From Epiperipatus broadwayi (lineage: Eukaryota; Onychophora; Udeonychophora; Euonychophora; Peripatidae): a stretch of DNA of 64,000 nucleotides. This document shows, one piece after another, positions 45,120 through 55,830 of this stretch. The translations under genes were made by a program, and so were the position numbers. A model generated the notes under the pieces. It saw nothing but the letters and a program-made list of their open reading frames with translations, did not search any database and was not told the DNA's origin. Position 1 is the first letter of the stretch. Each line of letters begins with the position of its first letter. The stretch is from the NCBI GenBank assembly GCA_028023455.1, contig JAQFVV010012395.1:5828001-5892000 (forward strand), given 5' to 3'.

Positions 45120-46740
45120 ATATTGTTTGTTTATTAAACAGCTGCTAGTATTGTTACATTTTATACTTTCTTCTCCACAATTTTTCTTCTTTATTGACCA
45201 TAATTCTATTTATCTTATTATTTCAATCTTCATAATGATCTGCCTTAAAAAATTCTTTTAGTCCATTTTATTTTCTAAATATAAAGAAAGATAAAAAATT
45301 TCCATCAGACAGCTTATCATTTCTTTTTAAATTATTATTGTTTTTTTTTCCAATATCCTGCCTTCATTCATAAATATTTTATTAAAAGTTAAACTGTCTA
45401 AAAAAATCCACATGCTAAACAACAATAATAACTCATACATATTAAACTACCAAAAAACTTATTTATATTATTGCTCATATAGAAACTCCACTAACTCATC
45501 TCTCTCAATATCTCCAAAATCATACCAATTTCTCAGAGTCTTTTCTACAAGATCCATCATTCTTTTCCAAAACACACTACTACATTACTATTAGTTAAGC
45601 CATAATACAAATCCCTATCCATAAAATTTAACAAACTATTGTAAGCAAACATTTCTTTTAATTATTTTTTCCTTCAAAGTTTTCTTCCAATTACTAATGT
45701 ATATCAATTTTCTACTCATTTATCTAATTCTCTAAATGAGCATACCTGTATATAGTAAACTTCCCAATATCCATTTTATATATCTCCCTCTCCAAATTTA
45801 CTCATGCTAAACTTATCATCTCTCTCCCAAACATCTATCTGAAATAGCATTCATGTATTTTCCAACCATAGCAAAGAGAGCAATATAATTAACAAAAAAC
45901 AAGGCCTTCAGAAGATAATTTTCCTCAATTTTCTCATTTAGAACCTTGTACCATACATCTACCAGTTGTAATCAATCTTTAATCTTGTAAATAACACTAT
46001 GTGTAAAGAAGTGCGTTCTTTGCCTTATTTCACCTTTTCCCTTTTACAATTTTATCTACCAAAGTGATAAATATTCACTTCATATTATACATATATTTTA
46101 AAAATCTCAAAGCTCTTCTACAAGTTCTACCTTATTACCATACTATGTAATTTTTCTAAAACTAAATCAGCTATCAACAATTTCTATATTATTTGTTTAT
46201 AGGGCATTTCTATTACTTGTTATTCCTTGATCTCTTATCATTTCAAAAATAATTTTGCATTCCCCCTTTATAATACCATTATTTTCCATCTAGTATAAAA
46301 GCCAATCTTTAATTGCATACATAATTAACTTATGCATTACAGATTTATAATTTTCAAAAAATATAATTTTTTTCTATTAATTCTTTAATTTTTAGGAAAA
46401 ATTAATAAATATCCCTCTTAATAACCATTCTTTTTATCAGTGTTACTTCTAGATTTTTAATTTTTCTGCTTTTTCATACTATCAATCATTTCTCTTATTT
46501 GCAACTTAATACTCCTCTCTATTGAGTAAAATTCTTAAATTCTTGTTTCATATCCTCTTTTTTGCATCCCTAATCAAAAATCATTAAAAAATCCTAAACA
46601 AATAAATTCTGACTCTCTTTCAACTCTTTCTTTACATTTACTTACATATGACTCCAAAATTTGTTATTTCATATTCTTCCTGCTTTCCTCATTAATTTTT
46701 CTTAATGATTTCTTAAGCTTTCTTAATTTTAATCTTTATC
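45120..46740 (-). mobile_element. LINE family L-B-like, copy 2, minus strand
   Basis: On the minus strand scattered LINE blocks appear in the right order: an RT stretch near 46100-45980, then GLVF-x-NYIALFAMVGKYMNAI-like residues (about 45910-45840) that correspond to the catalytic box and following helix, then CERE-like MISLSMSKFG, and near 45600 a segment GGCTTAACTAATAGTAATGT that parallels GGGTTAACTTATGGTAACGA at 43512 in copy L-B1. It is heavily frameshifted. The catalytic aspartates are not readable. It forms a tail-to-tail pair with L-B1. Confidence 0.55.
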
Positions 46741-46741
46741 C

Positions 46742-47025
46742 TTGTCTTATTTGAATGTACACATTATTTTCAATGTAAACCAACACTCCCAAGATAGGCT
46801 AAGAATATGGAGACCTGAGTTCTCTGAAAGCACTAAGCCTTATAATTCTTTTCTAATACTAAGCTTCACTTTTTTGCGTAAAGCGCGATTTAAAAAAATT
46901 AACCTCTATTGCAAAATACAATTGACATTTCTTTGCTAGTACTCTTGATCAGTTCTCCTAGTGAAAATGTACTGGTTCTCTCTTCAAACTGCCTGCAGCT
47001 CCATCTATAAATCAATACAAGTGCT
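46742..47025. other. Unrecognised short interval
   Basis: The 65-codon frame at 46742-46939 has no recognisable product. Confidence 0.4.
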
Positions 47026-47029
47026 ATGT

Positions 47030-47490
47030 ATGACACAGTTAAGCTATTCATTATAAAAATTTTACACTGTTAATTCATAACTTGATCATGAGTTAATACA
47101 TAAAATGGGATACTATGTTTCATACTTTTGTAAATTGTCTTCAATGCTTTCTCTGCCATAACAAAGTTTAGCAAATCATTTGAAAACATTCTCGCAATGC
47201 ATGGCTTCACTACCATACAAAATTTGAATCATTTTAAACTTTTCAGTAGTAGTTTTGCCCAATTTAAACCTATATTTAATGTTAATGCATTGTTCCATCA
47301 CGAATTACAGTATGAAACCTACATTTTATGTCATAATTCATGATTCAGATATGCTAGAACCTTAAAATGTTTATGATAAATAGCTAAATTATGTTGTTAT
47401 GCAACATCTACATTGATTCAGACAAATGTTACAAGCAATTTGAAGATAATCAGTCATATTTCACTCAGAGAGACACACTGGGTATGTCCA
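47030..47490. repeat. Dispersed repeat, copy 2 (partner at 31.7-32.1 kb)
   Basis: Same strand and same order of landmarks as 31700-32130, including ATGATTCAGATATGCTAGAAC (47338-47358) against ATGATTTAGATATGCTAGCAC. About 75-80 percent alike by eye. Unknown element type. Confidence 0.7.
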
Positions 47491-47494
47491 TTTT

Positions 47495-49890
47495 AAAGCT
47501 TAAACTACAAGCCATATAACTTGCCATTTTTTGTGTGAATGAGTTTAAGTAGTGTAGTTTGTCTTGTTCACAGTGCTTAGAGCCCTTGTGATTTTAAAAC
47601 TACTTCTAACATAACAGTGTACATGATATATATGTGTGTTTGTGAACATCTATCTACTTTTCTGTAGAATTACTTAAATGGCACTAAGGTATACAAATTA
47701 TTCTTGTTCACGATGATCAGGATATTAGTGATTTCAAAGCTTCAGACATAACAGTAAATGTGATATATGTTTGTGATATGTGTGTTTCATAGACATAATA
47801 ATTGGTTGTCAATAGATTATTTAGATGATGCTAAGGTCATAATAATCATTTTTAAGCTCCATTCATTTTATAGATTTTATGACAACTAGTTTATTGATGG
47901 GCAATGTACTCAAACTAGAGCATTAATGATGATGAGGACTGATATAATGATCCCAATATTTTTATAAGTTTCATTATTGTAGTTATTTTAGTGCTTGGGG
48001 ATGTGCATAAAGATAATATATTGCTTACCTTTATAGTACTATGATCTAAGCTTATTGGTTAGATGATGATTAGTCTAAGACTTTATAGTGTTTCCCTTTA
48101 AATCCAATGATGCTATGTTTGTTAACAATGATGTTTGTAGCTGTTACTCTCTCATTCATTTCATCTTGAATATAGGCATATAACTATGATAACTAGCACT
48201 AATATTTCCAATTAAAAGGTCAAGATGTCAGAGAGCAGTAATTATTGTTTGGTGTATAGATTTTCTCTATCATGTTCCTATAATAAAGTAGTCAATTCTT
48301 CCTATAAAAGCTAAGCTTTGAGTACGCAGATTAAAAATTAATTACGGCAAGTTTAGCTCAATATCATTAAAGTTACAGATAATTGAAAATCAGAAACTGA
48401 TTGCAGAGAAGGTATCTGAAGGATGGATATCACATCTAAATAAAGCAGTAAGCATAAAAATTAATCGTTTTCAAAAAGTAGTAAATAAAATTATAAAGAC
48501 TCTTGGGAGTTTCAGCTATATCTCTATTAAAAGATGTTGGACTTGTATTGAGAGAATTTCTGCCTTTTCATGGCTAGTTTTAATGTTATTTTTCAACCTA
48601 CAGCCAATAAGCACCTGCTTTACTACTGCATAAATAATTCACATACTTTAGCGAATATTTTAAATAGATTTCACAAAACTAAATATCATGATCTTTTTTA
48701 CAGCATTATGCAGTTTACAGAGTGATAACTACTGCCATTTTGAATCTTATATAAGTAGTGAATAGAATCTGGAAAGAAAACCAATCAATGACTACAGTCA
48801 CATGATTGTTAAAACATGATGCCCATATATGCAAAATATTGTGTATTCAGCCTACCCTAATTCTGTATATATGCAGTTAACAATATATTAAACTGTGAAT
48901 CTACACTATTTATTTGACCACTACATAATTATAAAATTAATCCACATAATGGATTGAAGTTATCACTAGGTGGCATTGCAATCTGATTCCAATTGATAGC
49001 TTAATATTGATATAAGATTGTGAAACATGATGCTGTCTAATGTCCAATAATAACTCAAGTGTTCCCACAGAGTAGAGTAATTAGAACTTTATTTCTTGAT
49101 GATCCAATTGACAATAACAATCAACATATACTTATATAAAATTGTGACCTCAAAATAGTGAAGAGGTTAAAGAAATAATTAATAATAATATTTTCTATCA
49201 TAAACATATTTCAAGTCTTTAATATATCTGTTGCTAATTACTTGCTTTCCTTATCTTACAATTAGAAAATGTTTGACAATTATATTAAACCTAATAAATA
49301 TTATGAATACAATAATTATTTTTTAATTAGTTAATTAAAGATATTCTAAAATGATCACATCTTAAAATAATCGATGAAGGTATTAATTTTTTTTGTTTTA
49401 AAATGAAATAATTAGCCTAATGACAGCGAAATGCCTGTAGTTTGAGTTTGGAGATATCAGTGGTCTTGTTTTTGTAGGTCAAATAATTGAGAAGAGTATG
49501 GTATAAAAGTTAAGGCAGGTGTTAAATGTGAATTAGTACCTTCAAAAATAAGAGGTATGGAAAATGCAAAATTTGCATCTGTATATCATGAAAGTAAATC
49601 TGAGTTTGAATTTAAGTTCCAATTGGGCTTAAGTTGTTTCTTTTAGGTAATCAGTCCATAACTAAGCCAGTTGACCATCTAATACCAGTCAAGTATTCAG
49701 ATGGTCTTATTTAAAGAATAAAATAATGATAAAAAAGTGCTAAAATCTATATACTACCTGGCAATTAACAAGCTGGTAAGCAGTGCTTTCGGTATTTCTC
49801 TATAGAAAGACAGACATCTTTGGTTCACTTCCACTTATTACTATATGAACATTTGTGACGAACACATTGATGAAACAATACAAGTAGAGT
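47495..49890. other. A+T-rich stretch with weak SINE-like traces
   Basis: Segments such as TCTGAGTTTGAATTTAAGTTCC near 49600 could be decayed SINE heads, without A box or TSD. Between 48360 and 48570 a plus-strand frame is unusually low in stops but unrecognised. Confidence 0.35.
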
Positions 49891-50008
49891 AATGATAAAC
49901 AGAGCAAAACTCTCCATACTGTATTGCCACCTGTGCTAAACAGAGTAATCAATGGATGCCAGAAGGCTTGTGCATAAAATCCCTATCTAATACCTACTCA
50001 TCCAATAT

Positions 50009-50050
50009 CCCCAGACTAGTTTCTGGCTTGTGGCCTTCGTCAGTGAGGAG
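50009..50050 (-). ncRNA. Hammerhead ribozyme, family C copy C1
   Basis: Minus strand: stem I strand CCUCA; core CUGACGA (complement of 50037-50043); one extra A; stem II GGC/GCC with loop CACAA and one unpaired A; GAAA (complement of 50020-50023); stem III ACUAGU, a self-complementary hexamer without a loop; cleavage base C (complement of 50014) in a GUC triplet; then UGGGG, which pairs with CCUCA with one G-U. The loopless stem III implies that two copies pair with each other, as in known dimeric hammerheads. The extra A before stem II is a departure from the canonical core. Confidence 0.78.
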
Positions 50051-50464
50051 CTTTGGATCTGAGAGCACTGCATCTAGATCTTAGGATCTAAGGCAACCCT
50101 CTAGCAACCACCTTTTATCTCTACTTAACTACTAAACTATGAGAATGAAATTGAAAACACAAAAAATATTTTCAATCTAAGCTCAATAGCTTATATAGTC
50201 ATATGGGTCTGAACTCAGTTCAGCACCCATACATTTTGGTGTCTTTGGCTCTTTTACAACCATAGCCACCACTATCCTATTAGGCAGGATTGGTGTTAAA
50301 CCATTAAGCATCACATGATCACATTTCCTATACTAGCACATTAATTGTTGATAAACAGAGCAAAACTCTCCATACAGTATTGCCATCTGTGCTAAACAGA
50401 GTAATCAATGGATGCCAGAAGGCTTGTGCATAAAATCCCTATCTAATGCCTACTCATCCAATAT

Positions 50465-50506
50465 CCCCAGACTAGTTTCTGGCTTGTGGCCTTCGTCAGT
50501 GAGGAG
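50465..50506 (-). ncRNA. Hammerhead ribozyme, family C copy C2
   Basis: Identical in the core to C1, shifted by 456 bp: core at 50493-50499, GAAA at 50476-50479, cleavage base at 50470. A transcript spanning both copies could form the dimeric fold through the two ACUAGU stems. Confidence 0.78.
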
Positions 50507-50559
50507 CTTTGGATCTGAGAGCACTGCATCTAGATCTTAGTAATAGTAAGCTGATTTTT

Positions 50560-51477
50560 TATTTAAAAATATGTAGATGATTATTTTGTGGTGTGTAATG
50601 GAATTAAAAGAAAAGCAGATAATTTTTTGAAATATATTAATACAAAAGAATATAAGATTAAGTTTACTATGGAAAAAGAAAATGTTAATAGAATGAATTT
50701 TATGGATGTTAAAATTAAAAAAATTATGAATAGAAGAATGATAATAGAAACTTGTGTTTACAGAAAAAAAAAAAACATTACAAAGAAATCAAATCATATG
50801 TCACATGACCTAATTTAACAAACTTGTATTACAAATGTTATATGTAGAGTCCACAAATAAGCTCTTAACAAGGATATTCTGCAAAGCTTAAGAGCTTATT
50901 TGCAAGCTCTCTCTATATAAAAAAACATTTTATGGTTTATTATTACCAATGTCTGAATACCATTTGTATTCAGACATTGATAATAATTGTAAAATGAATA
51001 TTATTAATAATAAAATTTATAGACCAATTAATTAATTTATATTCAAATGAAGATATATTAAAAAATGAAATGGATATTATAAAATATGAGTGTTTTATAA
51101 ATGACTATCCTAATAATATTATTAAAGATTTATTTTGTAATAGAAATTTAAAAATATATCTAATAGGATAAAAATAAGGTTAATAATGAAAATAAAATAA
51201 TTTATATTGGTTTTAATGTATTTGTTTATTAAGATTAAGTTTTTTACAAAAAGAAAAAATGTTTAAATTTGCTGATTAATAATAATAATTATGTTTTAGA
51301 AATAATGAATTTGGTTTATATTGAGTGATAGGAATTCTGCAGTTTATGAGAATATGAATCAAATAGGACATAGAGATTTTAAAATAGAATCACTGGAATG
51401 TATTAAGTCATATCATGAGAGAATTATAAAAAAGGGTATTTATATAAATGAAATGAAACCATTAATGAATAGGTTTT
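50560..51477 (+). mobile_element. Penelope-like element PLE2, 5' part, split by an LTR element
   Basis: The fragment begins just before the RT catalytic box: YVDDYFVVCNG (50571-50603), then FLKYINTKEYKIKFTMEKEN and ETCVYRKKK, which are the usual blocks downstream of the Penelope RT active site. The frame 50588-50818 is its open part. Then come decayed linker blocks (NEDILKNEMDII near 51042-51077) and endonuclease-end-like ESLECIKSYHERIIKKGIYI (about 51388-51447). The 5' part of the RT is missing and the fragment abuts the retrozyme-like repeat at 50540. The frame runs into the LTR insertion at 51478 and the element resumes at 54502. Confidence 0.8.
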
Positions 51478-52252
51478 TGTAAAATATGTATTTATTAAAA
51501 TTAAACACATAAAGTAAGTTAAAATTAGTTGTTATCTGATTAACAGGAATCCGACTTAAAATTCAATTAAACGAAATAAACTAAATAATCAGATAATAAA
51601 AAGAATTTAATTAGCAAGATACCAATTTAATTACTAAGTTATAATTGCACTGATTAATTAAATTCCACCCTAATCTTACAATTTAGATTTACTCCAGAAA
51701 ACAAAAGAAACCAAACAAATAAAAGGGGAGATATTTGAAAGAAGAGCAGCAGTGTGCATTCTGTGAATCATTGAGAGCGACTGCTACAAAAAAACACAGC
51801 ATGGAAATTGTGAATCACCCAGAGTCTCGGCTCCTGAAGTGTAAGGAAACCAATTAGTTTTTTTGTACAGATCGCCCAGATCTTTCTATTAGTTGAAACG
51901 TCTCAAGGGACACTGCGAGTTTTGAAGTTGCTTAGGTTGCAAAGTTAATCGTTCATACCTTCAATAGATTAATGAGGGATTTAGGACAGAAAAGATTATA
52001 GTCAGTTATAATACCTTATCGTGTGTACATATATTTTGTCTTACTAACACAGCCCGGGGCAGGCCGGAAGTAATCTAAATATATGTCTATATTTCATCAT
52101 ACATTTAATCTGGAATAGTTGAGAACTTTATATGTATGCTAATTCAATAAACCATGCTCTTAAATTAACCTGTGCTACTGATTGTCGACTCTCACTATAA
52201 ACTAGTTTGTGAATGAATATCCATGCTGTAGTTGATGAATCAATACACAGCA
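51478..52252 (+). repeat. 5' LTR
   Basis: Starts TGTAAAATATGTATTTATT, ends CAATACACAGCA. Contains AAAAGGGGAGATATTTGAAA near 51721 and AATAAACCATGC near 52146. Partner at 53713-54496. Confidence 0.93.
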
Positions 52253-52299
52253 ACCTGGTGCAGTCAAATTAGTAGAACCTAAAACCATAGTGAAATTTA

Positions 52300-53038
52300 G
52301 TGATTAATTATATATTGTCAGTCTTTGGACAAAACTCTATTGGAGAGTTCGATGTGGACAACGTGGCCGATTGGCCAATATATCTACCGCAAGTTGAAAA
52401 TTTCTTCATTCTAAATGGGATTGAAGACAACAAGAACAAAGGAACCACCCTCTTACGTTTCTCAGGAAAAAAATTATTAAAATCACCAATAAATTATATC
52501 AAAATCCCATAGATGAGAATGTGCCATTCAAGGAATTAACCCAAAGACTAAACAAATTTTTTAGCCCTCACCCATCCAGTCACATAGCATGCCTACAGCT
52601 AAGAAATCAGAAACAACTAAATAGTGAAACAAACAAACAAAATAATTTAGCATTTAAGGAGTTAGTTAAAGATTGTGTTTATGGTGATTTCATAGAAGAA
52701 ATATTATTAGATCAGCTACTATGGGGAATGTCTGATGACAAGCTCAGACAATAGCTGTTAACAGAAACAGATCTAATTTAAAAAAGTGCTATAAAGCAAG
52801 AAACAGCTTATGAGCTAATATTAGAGCAGGCACAGGCTTTTAGATCAACTGAAAAAAGAAATGGGCAAGTTTTTAAAATTGATAAAACAGAGATAAGTTC
52901 GTTCAAACATAAACCTCAAAAAAATGACAAATTAAATGTTTTTGCTGTGAAAAATTAGGGCACTTCAAAAAGGACTGTAGATTTAAACATGAACAATATC
53001 ATATCTGTAAATGGAAAGGTCACCTTGCACTTACATGT
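52300..53038 (+). pseudogene. Gag-like protein of the LTR element (capsid and zinc knuckles)
   Basis: The first part reads IGEFDVDNVADWPIYLPQVE and NFFILNGIEDNKNK, then after a stop FKELTQRLNKFFSPHPS and LLDQLLWGMSDDKLRQ; this is the capsid-like region of Mag/CsRn-type gypsy Gag proteins. Two zinc knuckles follow in another frame: CFCCEKLGHFKKDC (52937-52978, CCHC complete) and a second with Tyr for its first Cys (52997-53038, YHICKWKGHLALTC). No ATG start is visible at the N-terminus. At least two stops or frameshifts break it. Confidence 0.85.
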
Positions 53039-53129
53039 AAAGGATCACTAGAAAGGAATAGTCGACAAAGAAAATGTAATCCAGGTACAAATGGTAGAAC
53101 ATATAGCATTAACTATATATCAACCAAGG

Positions 53130-53615
53130 GACAAACCATTGCCATGAGAGAGGACCATTTTGCAAGGACAAATAGAGATTACTAAATTACAGACCAAACT
53201 ACAAGAATTGGAATCAATGGTGAAATTATTAGAAAAGAAATCAGAAGAGTTAGAATCCAGAAGTGGTAAATTATATAATGAAATTGCAAAAAAAAACAGT
53301 GTTTACTGCAGAATAATAATCAGCTGCTTAAAGAAGCTGAAGAATGGAAGGAAAAAGTAAAAGAATTATCCAAACAGCTAGAGAGTTGGCAGCAGTATGA
53401 AATGGAGCTACAAGAAAAGATGGCCAAAAGTGAAAATGAAATAGATACTTTCAATGATTTTTTTAGAAGAATGGCAATCTTTAGACAGTGAGCTACCAGA
53501 TACAAAAATTGAAGAACAAAAAAAAACAACCCAGAGTTTCTCCAAGCGGGGGGAAAGAAGCACACAAGGCGGTGAGGAAAAAGAAGAGTTTACACAAATT
53601 TCAAGGTTATATTGA
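53130..53615 (+). pseudogene. Coiled-coil C-terminal region replacing pol
   Basis: One frame (53160-53290) reads ITKLQTKLQELESMVKLLEK and KSEELESRSGKL; a second (about 53327-53445) reads EEWKEKVKELSKQLESWQQY and ELQEKMAKSENEI; a third continues with LEEWQSLDSELPD to a TGA at 53613. Heptad-spaced Leu in all three makes a long coiled coil the likely original product, broken now by frameshifts. It follows the zinc knuckles where pol would be expected. Role unknown; perhaps fused to Gag. Confidence 0.6.
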
Positions 53616-53712
53616 TTAATTGGAAAAATCAAGGGTTTCTCTAAGTTGGGAAGAGAAAAAACAAAGCACCAAGAGATTGCAATAAGAGATTTTCTGGAGT
53701 AAGGGAAGATAT

Positions 53713-54496
53713 TGTAAAAGCTGTATTTATTAAAATTAAATGCGTAAAGGTAAAATTAGTTGTTATGTGATTAACAGGAATCCGGCTTAAAATGCAATTG
53801 AATGAAACGAACTAAATAATCAGATAACGAAAAGAATTTAATTAGCAAAATACCAATTTAATTACTAAGTTATAATTGCACCATTTAATTAAATTCCACC
53901 CTAATCCTACAATTTAGATTTACTCCAGAAAACAAAAGAAACCAAATAGATAAAAGGGGGGGATATTTGAAAGGAGGGCAGTAGTGTGCATTCTATGAAT
54001 CTTTGAGAGTGAGTGCTATGAAAAATACAGCGTGGGAATTGTGAATCACCCAGGGTCTCAGATTCTGAAGTTTAAACAAGCTAATTAGTTTTTTTGTACA
54101 GATTGCCCCAAACTTTTTATTAGTTGAAACGCCTCAAGGGTCACTGAGGGTTTTGAAGTTGCTTAGATTGCAAAGGTAATCATTCATACCTTATATAGAT
54201 TTATGAGGTATTTAGGACAGAGAAGTTATATGTTCAGGATTATAGTCAGTTATTATACCTTATCGTGCGTACATATATTTTGTATTACTAACTCAGCCTG
54301 GCATGGATCGGAAATAATCTAAATATATGTCTATATATCATTGTGCGTTTAACCTGGAATAGTTGAGAACTTTATATGTATGCTAACTCAATAAATCATA
54401 CTCTTAAATTAACCTGTGTTACTGATTATCGTCTCTCGCTATAAACTAGTTTGTGAATGGGTATCCATACTGTAGTTGATGAGTCAATACACAGCA
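53713..54496 (+). repeat. 3' LTR
   Basis: Starts TGTAAAAGCTGTATTTATT and ends CAATACACAGCA, followed by the GTTTT duplication. Confidence 0.93.
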
Positions 54497-54501
54497 GTTT
54501 T

Positions 54502-54900
54502 AAAATGAAAAAATAATGGTTTTTCTTTAATGATTTAATTAGAATGTAATGTGTAATTAAATAATTATAAGAAGAATTTATTAAGACAGAGCATTTAAGG
54601 AATGAATTTAAAAGAAATTTAAAGTTATAGAAAGAAGAAATAAAAGGTAATATAAATTTTAGGGTTTTATTCTTATTTTATTTTTATTGTGTATTTTTTG
54701 TATTGTTATTTATTATTATTATTTTTTATATTTTTATTTATTGAATAAATTTGGAATATTTGTATTTATATGTATGTGTTATTATTTATATATATATATT
54801 AATTTTACCTTGAAAAGGATTATAATAGGATATAGTCGAAATGTTGGAATATTTTATGTTATGGAATAAATCAAGAAAGTTTTGTAAAGAACATATATAT
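54502..54900 (+). mobile_element. PLE2, 3' part after the LTR insertion
   Basis: Low-complexity T-rich sequence and a hammerhead-like segment at 54809-54847, followed by a TA run near 54892-54909. It continues PLE2 beyond the target-site duplication. No coding blocks are left. Confidence 0.55.
54809..54847 (+). ncRNA. Hammerhead-like motif at the PLE2 3' end (family D)
   Basis: CTTGAAAAGG, then a stem-II-like hairpin (GATTAT with ATAGTC around ATAGGAT), then GAAATGTTGG. The second half (C-GAAA-YGTTGG) is the form known from Penelope-associated hammerheads; the first core box is degenerate, so it is a relic. Confidence 0.5.
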
Positions 54901-54955
54901 ATATATATGAATTATTTATTTTAATTGATATTAAATAAATTACATGTTAATCTTG

Positions 54956-54970
54956 TGCCCCCCCCCCCCC
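54956..54970. repeat. Poly-C tract
   Basis: About 13 consecutive C, one of several G/C homopolymers of 9-13 bases in this window (others near 1411, 3983, 28943 and 56850). Confidence 0.9.
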
Positions 54971-54999
54971 CAATATATGAATATTAAGATAATATTGGC

Positions 55000-55820
55000 A
55001 ACCTTATCTCACAGCAACTTTTCTAATCTTATCATCTGAATTCCAGTGATTATTCAGATTTACAATAGCCGGCTCTGTAGTAGTATTAAGAGAACTGCTC
55101 TTGGAAAGATATGAATAAAATGAAAGACATATGATGTTGCTATAATTGATACTGTCTTTTAAATAATGATATTTGCTATGAAGATTGACATCGTCATAGA
55201 TATAAGCAAAAATCATAGAGCAGAATATTTCAGAGTTTTCCATGAAAATAATGAGATTCATATTTTGCAGTTAGACTTATGTTGTTGTTTTTACTAACAG
55301 CTATGGGCTTCTTCTACTTCTAACAAAGATTACAAAGTTATATAAATATGCAACTGAATATATAATTTTTCTCACATACGACAAGCAGACATTTTGTAAA
55401 AAAAAAATCTAATTACTCATTCATTATAGAGTAACATTTGTAAAAATCTGAATGATTGATTATAATCAGGTATAAAAATATGACTTTTTTCAACCGTAAA
55501 GTACAGTTTGTCATAGATATCACAATGCAATTAAATTGCTCAAATCATTAAGGTTATTTCCCTGGGCAAATTTTTGTTTCTCCTGAACTTCAAGTATTAT
55601 CTTTAAAAATTTCTATCTGGTAAAGTAAATGTTAGGATTTCAGTACTTAGTGACATTTGGCTTGTTGCAAAATTTTAGTTGCTGGTAACACCTCTAAAGA
55701 GATAAAATGATGTTGAAATAAAACAGATCTTTAGCCACTTCTCTTTCTTAGTTATTGAGCAAATCAAATCTTTTTATCTGAGTTGAGTTTAGACACTAAT
55801 AAAATATGATTTATAAGAAA
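55000..55820. other. A+T-rich stretch, no feature recognised
   Basis: The 85-codon minus-strand frame at 55004-55261 has no recognisable product. Confidence 0.45.
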
Positions 55821-55830
55821 AAATCAATTT

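Larger units (their letters stand above)
49894..50540 (-). mobile_element. Retrozyme-like element: 191-bp repeats 456 bp apart, each with a hammerhead
   Basis: Units 49894-50084 and 50350-50540 are nearly identical direct repeats at an exact spacing of 456 bp, flanking 265 bp of unrelated non-coding sequence. Each holds a minus-strand hammerhead (C1, C2). This matches the layout of retrozymes: a noncoding unit bounded by hammerhead-bearing repeats. If both cut, a 456-nt RNA (complement of 50014-50469) would be released. Parts of the unit recur at 12.55, 27.45 and 56.7 kb. It abuts the truncated start of PLE2, on the opposite strand, which may supply or have supplied the reverse transcriptase. 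The function is inferred from structure. Confidence 0.78.
51473..54501 (+). mobile_element. Ty3/gypsy-type LTR retrotransposon with gag only, in PLE2
   Basis: Two LTRs (51478-52252, 775 bp; 53713-54496, 784 bp) flank 1460 bp. LTRs begin TGTAAAA and end ACAGCA, and the 5-bp target-site duplication GTTTT at 51473-51477 and 54497-54501 is exact. Three bases after the left LTR comes TGGTGCAGTC, a plausible primer-binding site; AGTAAGGGAAGA before the right LTR may be the polypurine tract. The interior encodes a Gag-like protein and a coiled-coil tail, but no protease, RT, RNase H or integrase. It is therefore non-autonomous by structure. The LTRs differ at roughly one base in ten, so it is old. 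Confidence 0.92.

Noticed and set aside
53320-53632. Minus-strand frames of 74-81 codons over the LTR element interior
   Set aside because: They are antisense to the coiled-coil region; Ser/Leu/Phe-rich composition mirrors Lys/Glu codons on the plus strand.
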